This document shows, piece by piece, positions 6,450-11,077 of a stretch of 11,077 nucleotides of DNA. The notes below the pieces were generated by a model. That model was not told the origin of the DNA. It ran no database searches and saw only the letters and a program-made list of their open reading frames with translations. Numbering within the stretch: position 1 is the stretch's first letter; every line of letters starts with the position of its first letter. Position numbers and translations under genes: made by a program. The DNA comes from Nanohaloarchaea archaeon PL-Br10_U2g16 (GTDB lineage Archaea > Nanohalarchaeota > Nanosalinia > Nanosalinales > Nanosalinaceae), in assembly GCA_001563995.1 (NCBI GenBank), contig LKMV01000021.1, positions 1 to 11,077 on the forward strand, written 5' to 3'.

Positions 6450-7205
6450 TTATTCCATGGATCTTATCGCCAGACTGTATTCTCTAGCGAGATCAAGGTC
6501 GGCATCTACCGGATCACCGGTGACGTCCAGCGTGAGATCCTCTGTGTCCTGTCCGCCGAGAACATCTCGATCGCCTGATTCACCTTCTCCTGTAATATTG
6601 AACTCCATCTCTAGATCAGCCAAATCAACATCGTCCTCATCACCGTAGATGTCAGTAGTATTTCTGATTTCAAAGTCCTCGTCTTCTCCATCATCCAGTA
6701 TCCTCTCAAACCCGTCTAGTTCCGGTAGTAAATCTCCGCCTTCTTCATGTATCTGGAAACCTACCATGCCGGAAATCACCGTAAAAAAGCTTAAAATCCC
6801 GACAGCCAGTATTTTTTGAATTATTTTCTTGTTAGGTATGATGCTCTCCGAAGTAACTTTTCTTGCCCTCTCCAGAAGTTCATCGAAGAGAGCCTGTGAG
6901 ACAATATTTCTCTTGTCAAGGTTGTCTCTTGCAGTTCTAAGTCTTTCCTCCAGTTCAGGATTCTTTCGTTCGTATATCTCAAGATTGTAACTTTTCGACC
7001 TATAAGCTAGATCTATCACTAGAAATAGGACTGATATCAAGGCAAGAACTTTCAAGTCGTCATAACCTGGAATTAACTGGATTGAAAACAGGAAGAGCAT
7101 CAGGTTGATTGTGAGGAAGAATATCAGGGCGTCAAGAGATGCCTGCAAAAGATTGACTTTGATAAATTCGTGTTTCAGTAGTTTCAGTAATTTCTCTATT
7201 CTCAT
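6450..7205 (-). CDS. Three-helix membrane protein with acidic C-terminal domain
   Basis: This 251-residue protein starts with a basic amphipathic segment (KLLKLLKHEFIK, 5-16). Two membrane helices (about 23-43 and 50-67) are followed by a mixed-charge helical region (68-128), a third membrane helix (about 129-150) and an acidic C-terminal region of about 100 residues rich in Asp, Glu and Gly. By the positive-inside rule the N-terminus and residues 68-128 are cytoplasmic and the acidic region is outside. It has no cysteine and no recognised catalytic motif. Its ATG overlaps the stop of the coiled-coil gene by 4 bases (ATGA), so translation is coupled. The position directly before MoxR suggests it is a membrane partner or substrate of that ATPase. 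The cytoplasmic helical loop is the obvious docking candidate, which is inference. Confidence 0.75.
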   Translation of the reverse strand: MRIEKLLKLLKHEFIKVNLLQASLDALIFFLTINLMLFLFSIQLIPGYDDLKVLALISVLFLVIDLAYRSKSYNLEIYERKNPELEERLRTARDNLDKRNIVSQALFDELLERARKVTSESIIPNKKIIQKILAVGILSFFTVISGMVGFQIHEEGGDLLPELDGFERILDDGEDEDFEIRNTTDIYGDEDDVDLADLEMEFNITGEGESGDRDVLGGQDTEDLTLDVTGDPVDADLDLAREYSLAIRSME

Positions 7206-7651
7206 CTGTGTCCCTCGTTTTCACATATACTTCTTGCATAGCTATCTTCGAAGTTCTCATATTCCAGACTACAAATATCTGCTAGGCTTTCGTTTAGGTC
7301 CTGGACCTCCGAGCTTGCGCCTTCAAGTCTCTCTATCTCGTCATCAAGATCACCTATATCTTCCTGTAGCTCCTGCCTCTGTTCTTCCTCAGACTCATAG
7401 AGGTCGATGTATCTGTCTCTGTCATCCTCCACGTCGGCAAGTTGTCTTGTAAGATTTGATTTTTCATTCTCTAGAACCACTAGCTCCTCCTCCATCTCGG
7501 CTATTTCTTCCGTTAGATCCTGTTTATCAGTCATCACGTTGTCCAGCTGTCCCTGATAAAGAACTGACAGGCCGGCCAGTAGCGAAAGTATAAGAACTGT
7601 TGAAGCAAGCAGGAAAGGGTTAAGTCGTCTTTTTAGCATCGGTCTTCTCAT
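7202..7651 (-). CDS. Single-pass membrane protein with coiled coil and C-terminal cysteine pair
   Basis: This 149-residue protein has a basic N-terminus (R2, R3, K7, R8, R9), one membrane helix (about 12-32) and a long acidic coiled coil (about 36-124) with Leu/Ile/Val at heptad positions. A short C-terminal segment holds its only two cysteines, C127 and C143. The basic N-terminus places the coiled coil outside the cell, where the cysteines could form a disulfide. GGTGA (7656-7660) precedes the ATG by four bases, a short spacing; the next in-frame ATG (residue 5) would be spaced 16. The gene starts 14 bases after the VWA protein gene and overlaps the next gene by 4 bases. The layout recalls small bitopic scaffold proteins, but no family is recognised. 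Confidence 0.75.
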   Translation of the reverse strand: MRRPMLKRRLNPFLLASTVLILSLLAGLSVLYQGQLDNVMTDKQDLTEEIAEMEEELVVLENEKSNLTRQLADVEDDRDRYIDLYESEEEQRQELQEDIGDLDDEIERLEGASSEVQDLNESLADICSLEYENFEDSYARSICENEGHR

Positions 7652-7655
7652 TTTT

Positions 7656-7660
7656 TCACC
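7656..7660 (-). promoter_or_regulatory. Ribosome binding site of the coiled-coil gene
   Basis: On the minus strand GGTGA is followed by four adenines and the ATG at 7651. It supports the first ATG over the downstream one at residue 5. Confidence 0.5.
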
Positions 7661-7665
7661 TGTGA

Positions 7666-9915
7666 TTATTTCTTACCTTTTATCTTTCTGTAGCCTACTT
7701 CCATTAGGAATAATAGTAGGGCAAGAGCAAGTAAATAGTTGGAAAGGTTTTGCTGTGTGATAGTTTTCGTTTCTTCGGTCTGTAAAAGTTCCTCTTCCAT
7801 CCGGGCTTCATCTCCGGGCTCATAAATCTGGCCTCCAGTAGCGCTTACCACATCTCTTATTTCCTCACTGTAACCTATGTTCTCTATCTCAGGGTTATAG
7901 TTGTAGTCGTAAAGCTCTCCGTTGAAACTGTGGAAACCAAGAGTTTCAGGCTCTATTTCGGTGGCGTAATTTTGTTCTCCACGTCTTGTTAGGTCCTCCA
8001 TGTTCTCGGAGGAGCTTACTTCTACCGAGTCAGGGTAGCGTGAGGAATCTATGTCTATCCGATCTTCCTCTTTTCTTTCAGGGTCTCCAACACTCCAGCT
8101 TACGGTGCGGGTAAGTAGTTCAGGATCGAAGTCTGAGATTTCGGAAAGATCCTGGCTTCCTCCTGTAAATGCAGCGACCCTTCCGATACCGTATCTCCAT
8201 GTGGTCAGGAACTCTCTACCGTCAGTACTTGTGGCTAAAACATCGGCCCCTCTTTTCGGTTCTACTGGATCGAAATAAGTTGCGGAAGAGGATAGTTCGA
8301 GACCTTCTGTTATGAAGTGGTTAGGATTTGTAACTGCTAGAGGTACTGTTTCGCCGTCTGCTCCTCCAGCATCGAACTGGAATTCTAATCTTCCAGCATC
8401 ATGTGCGTCAAGGTAGAAACCGTCTGCGCGGTCAGCTATATCTTCTAGGAATTCCTGGTTAGGATCCTCACCTACTCCTATAGTTATCAGTTGGTTGTCA
8501 AGCCTATCTGCTATATCTCTACTTCTACTTAACGCGTTCACAGCCTCGCTTGCTGAATGTCTCTTACCATCAGTGATAAGTATAATATTGCCTTCGTCTT
8601 CTAAGATATCTTCTCCAGCTTTCAAGCCTTTATGATAGTAAGAAGGGCCCTCGGGTTCTATCTGGGTTATCCTTTCAAGAAGAAAGTCTCTGTTTCTAAG
8701 AAGGGTTTCTGGCTCTCCTACAAGGTGAGCATCGTTATTGAATGCTGCTACACCGACTCTATTATTATGTGGTAATTCCTCTATAAGGTTATATCCTATT
8801 TGGATGGCTTCATGTACGCGTGTTTCATCTTCTTCACATACAAGCTCGTCTTCTCCATCCACTCTTTCCCAGCTACATCCTCCTGATGCATGTGATATAT
8901 CAAGTACTACCATTACTTTTGCTCCTTCTTCCTCATCAGCATCTGGATCTTCCCGGACAGGCAGAATGTTCGTATCTTCTTCGTACTCTCCTGTATATAT
9001 GAAGCCGTTTCCACGAGAGACATATTCTAAAGGCTCGTAAGATGGTTTTTCAGTAGCTATAACTGTGTAGTATTCGTCGAGCTGATCTTCCTCAGGCAGA
9101 TCTACTGCGTGTTCTACTTCATAGAACTCTTCTAGCTGATCCCCTAGTTCGCCTTTCTCACCTACTATCAAGATCTCGGGTTTATCTATAACGTTGACAG
9201 CATGGTAGTAATGATCGTTTCTCTCAAAAACCCCGTTGTGGTTTATCTCTGCCGTGATACTGTAACTTCCCTTCTCGCTGAAGCTGTGTTCGAACTCCCA
9301 TTCCCCATCTTCTACTTCTTCAAGTGAAACTCTCTGGTCATCAAGGTAGACTATCGGCTGAGATTTCTCTTCGGTAGTTGAGTGCGTCTTTATCCGGAAA
9401 GTGTTTGAAGCGCCAGGTACTGTGGAATCAGGTCCTTCCACGGAAACCGAAGCCTCGCTGTGCATATCTGGCTGGAAAGCGTTCAATGTAGCATTGATAT
9501 CTCTGGAGAGTTCGCCTATTTCCTCTAGAGAGGTCTCAGACTGGAAATCGCTTATCACTAGGTGCTCAGTATTAGGTTCCATGTTTCTTTCAAACCCCTC
9601 CTTTAGATCTGATTCGTTACCTGAGGCTATCACTTTCTCTCTTAATTCAATTCCCCCGAGGTCAAGCTCGTGTTCCTGTATAAGACTGGAGGATGTGCTC
9701 TCATCTTTCAGTAAAACTATCTCTTGCTCTGTATCAGCCTCTACTTCGGTTGTAATATAGGGTGAGGCAACAGCTAAAACTAGGAGTGCTATAAGAGATG
9801 TATGTAGTAAACTGATACCTGTCTGGTACCTTCCTGAGCTTTTTGCAGCGATGATTAATCCGGGTAATGCAAGAATAAGCAGAATCAGTACTTCCGGATT
9901 TTCGAAACCTAGCAT
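7666..9915 (-). CDS. BatA-like membrane protein with VWA domain inside a GATase1-like fold
   Basis: This 749-residue protein begins like BatA proteins: FENPEVL then a membrane helix (about 8-24) and a second (about 36-52). Residues 65-150 look like a shortened VWA-like unit with D71-E-S-T-S75 and later ISDFQ (121-125). An Ig-like domain follows (about 155-245). Residues 245-315 and 520-610 look like two halves of a GATase1-like fold (KPEILIVGE early; TWRYGIGRVAAFTGG late). They flank a full VWA domain (333-515) with VVLDISHAS (337-344), GPSYYHKG (423-430) and LITDGK (446-451). A third membrane helix is at about 725-742, before a basic tail. The domains between helices 2 and 3 should face outward. 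C347 and C360, the only cysteines, bracket a loop next to the metal-site motif. GGGTGA six bases before the ATG supports the start; the TAATG overlap couples it to the gene before. Confidence 0.85.
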   Translation of the reverse strand: MLGFENPEVLILLILALPGLIIAAKSSGRYQTGISLLHTSLIALLVLAVASPYITTEVEADTEQEIVLLKDESTSSSLIQEHELDLGGIELREKVIASGNESDLKEGFERNMEPNTEHLVISDFQSETSLEEIGELSRDINATLNAFQPDMHSEASVSVEGPDSTVPGASNTFRIKTHSTTEEKSQPIVYLDDQRVSLEEVEDGEWEFEHSFSEKGSYSITAEINHNGVFERNDHYYHAVNVIDKPEILIVGEKGELGDQLEEFYEVEHAVDLPEEDQLDEYYTVIATEKPSYEPLEYVSRGNGFIYTGEYEEDTNILPVREDPDADEEEGAKVMVVLDISHASGGCSWERVDGEDELVCEEDETRVHEAIQIGYNLIEELPHNNRVGVAAFNNDAHLVGEPETLLRNRDFLLERITQIEPEGPSYYHKGLKAGEDILEDEGNIILITDGKRHSASEAVNALSRSRDIADRLDNQLITIGVGEDPNQEFLEDIADRADGFYLDAHDAGRLEFQFDAGGADGETVPLAVTNPNHFITEGLELSSSATYFDPVEPKRGADVLATSTDGREFLTTWRYGIGRVAAFTGGSQDLSEISDFDPELLTRTVSWSVGDPERKEEDRIDIDSSRYPDSVEVSSSENMEDLTRRGEQNYATEIEPETLGFHSFNGELYDYNYNPEIENIGYSEEIRDVVSATGGQIYEPGDEARMEEELLQTEETKTITQQNLSNYLLALALLLFLMEVGYRKIKGKK

Positions 9916-11077
9916 TATAGTTCACCCATCTTTCTTAGGTAGAACATCTCGGCCAGCAGTAACGCAGCTAGCAGAAGCGCTAACGTGTTTTTAAGACTGT
10001 GGTCTCCGTCACCCTCAATTTCATCGATATCTATTTCGCTCTCATACGGCCGAGATTCTTCCACACTGGCTAAATTTGCGGCATATACTCCTCTGGACGT
10101 ATTATAGAATCCTGCCTCTTTAACTGTTATCTCTCCTTCCTTTACTTCTCCTCCCGGAGTTTCAATATGTGACTCGTTTATAGTCTCGCCTGTTCTCACA
10201 TTTAAATCTTCTATAGACGTTCTGTCTGCCAGTTCTTCTATCATACTCTGCCAGAATAATGGATAGAGGAAGTCATGCCTGAAATCTTGGTCATCTATGT
10301 TGTAGAGAAGTACTTCTCCTTCACCGTGATTCGATCTTACTACGGCTTCTTCGGGTCTCGCCAAGGAGTCTCCTGAAAGATTGGCTATTTCTTGGACGGT
10401 GGTTTCACCTATATTTATCCTGTAGGGCTCTTCGATTTCAACATTTCTCTGTTGCGCCGAGTTTAGTTCTCCAGGTATCGATTCGAACTCTGCTAGATCG
10501 CTCTGTCCAAACAGAACAAGTCCTTTTCCGTCAGTGACTTCAGAGTCTAGTTCATCAGCGGTTTCCTGCCGAAGATCGCTGGTCTCGCCTACGATGTAAA
10601 CATCGCCATCAAGGCTTTCTACGGGCGGAGATATTGTTTCGAGGCTGGTGTGATCTATAAGCTCGAAAACAGTCTCTAAATATGGATTTCTCTCATCTGA
10701 TATAAGCACAACATCAGTCTGTTCTTCTGAAGGTATACTTAGATAGGCGGATGTGTCGGAGGACATCTCATCGCCAGGAAGCTCTGCAGTAACTGTTCCG
10801 GAAGAACTAAATGTAAATCTTCTCATCTCTTCAGATTCAAGACTCAGCTGTTCTGATTGACCGTCAATATCTATGTCTATCTGTTCATTTGAGTTTCTGA
10901 AATTCTTTATCTCTATTGAGCTGTTTTCCCTTCCAGGAACCACGTCTACTATCCCCCAGGAGTTCCTTGAATCTATATCCATCAATCTGACATCTCGATC
11001 GTCTTCTATGTCTTCTATCATGCTCTCTGGTGACCTGTCGCTGACTGTCTGCTTAAGATCGCTCGCTACCACTAAAG
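9915..11077 (-). CDS. BatA-like VWA membrane protein, C-terminal part (5' end off window)
   Basis: The frame stays open to the right edge; the GTG at 11072 is an internal valine of an L-V-V-A-S-D-L segment that reads like a mid-VWA strand, so the start lies outside. The visible 386 residues hold the end of a VWA-like domain (to about 45), a beta-rich Ig-like region (about 46-115) and a GATase1-like region (about 118-285). That region includes TDVVLISDERNP and GEGEVLLYNIDDQDF; the following DFLYPLFWQSMIEEL is typical of BatA-like proteins. One more beta region (about 290-350) leads to a membrane helix (about 362-379) with a short basic tail. It has no cysteine. It is the most upstream visible gene of the operon and resembles the next protein in layout, so the two are probably diverged paralogues. 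Confidence 0.78.
   Translation of the reverse strand, partial: LVVASDLKQTVSDRSPESMIEDIEDDRDVRLMDIDSRNSWGIVDVVPGRENSSIEIKNFRNSNEQIDIDIDGQSEQLSLESEEMRRFTFSSSGTVTAELPGDEMSSDTSAYLSIPSEEQTDVVLISDERNPYLETVFELIDHTSLETISPPVESLDGDVYIVGETSDLRQETADELDSEVTDGKGLVLFGQSDLAEFESIPGELNSAQQRNVEIEEPYRINIGETTVQEIANLSGDSLARPEEAVVRSNHGEGEVLLYNIDDQDFRHDFLYPLFWQSMIEELADRTSIEDLNVRTGETINESHIETPGGEVKEGEITVKEAGFYNTSRGVYAANLASVEESRPYESEIDIDEIEGDGDHSLKNTLALLLAALLLAEMFYLRKMGEL
9922..9927 (-). promoter_or_regulatory. Ribosome binding site of the 749-residue VWA protein gene
   Basis: On the minus strand GGGTGA lies six bases before the ATG at 9915, inside the last codons of the upstream gene. It fixes a start that overlaps the upstream stop by one base (TAATG). 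Confidence 0.55.

Noticed and set aside
7105..7452. Plus-strand frame of 115 codons across the 251- and 149-residue protein genes
   Set aside because: It spans two well-supported minus-strand genes and has no recognisable features.
9401..9760. Open frame of 119 codons opposite the 749-residue VWA gene
   Set aside because: It is Ser/Leu-rich with no start context or domain; the minus-strand gene explains the region.
11070..11072. GTG as the start of the right-edge VWA gene
   Set aside because: The frame continues to the window edge, and the sequence there reads like the middle of a VWA domain, without the N-terminal membrane helices seen in the next protein.
1..11077. CRISPR array, insertion sequence, tRNA or rRNA
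   Set aside because: No regularly spaced direct repeats, transposase-like protein, terminal inverted repeats or RNA-gene signatures were seen on either strand.

Overview
The window looks like chromosome from a halophilic archaeon with a small, tightly packed genome. A nanohaloarchaeote (DPANN) is my best guess. The reasons are very acidic proteins, moderate rather than high GC, archaeal TATA-type promoters about 25 bases before start codons, GGTGA-type ribosome binding sites inside operons, and archaeal families (a histone-fold protein, an archaeal XRE-type regulator, an archaeal SbcD-related phosphoesterase). The taxonomic call is inference; no marker such as rRNA is present.

Left part (1-2185): the C-terminal 435 residues of a large surface protein with Ig-like domains, a helical stalk, one membrane anchor and an acidic tail. 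It meets tail to tail a small XRE-type regulator on the minus strand. Next, also on the minus strand, is a divergent histone-fold protein with a C-terminal coiled coil. A 116-base divergent promoter region (2070-2185) follows.

Middle (2186-4529): a plus-strand operon of two very small proteins (one membrane-anchored, one highly charged) and a 12-helix MFS transporter. The transporter gene overlaps the 3' end of a minus-strand metallophosphoesterase gene that has its own promoter.

Right part (4579-11077): a minus-strand operon of at least six genes that runs off the right edge. In transcription order it encodes the C-terminal part of a BatA-like VWA membrane protein, a 749-residue VWA/GATase-like membrane protein, a single-pass coiled-coil protein, a three-helix membrane protein, a MoxR-type AAA+ ATPase and a DUF58 protein. 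Genes overlap by 1 or 4 bases or lie 3 to 38 bases apart. This is a MoxR-DUF58-VWA system, a class linked to chaperone-like maturation of envelope or metal-dependent complexes, with two accessory membrane proteins I cannot assign to a family. The likely picture is a cytoplasmic MoxR/DUF58 pair acting on a membrane assembly whose VWA and coiled-coil parts face outward.

There is no gene-free stretch longer than 300 bases, and I saw no tRNA, rRNA, CRISPR array or insertion sequence.
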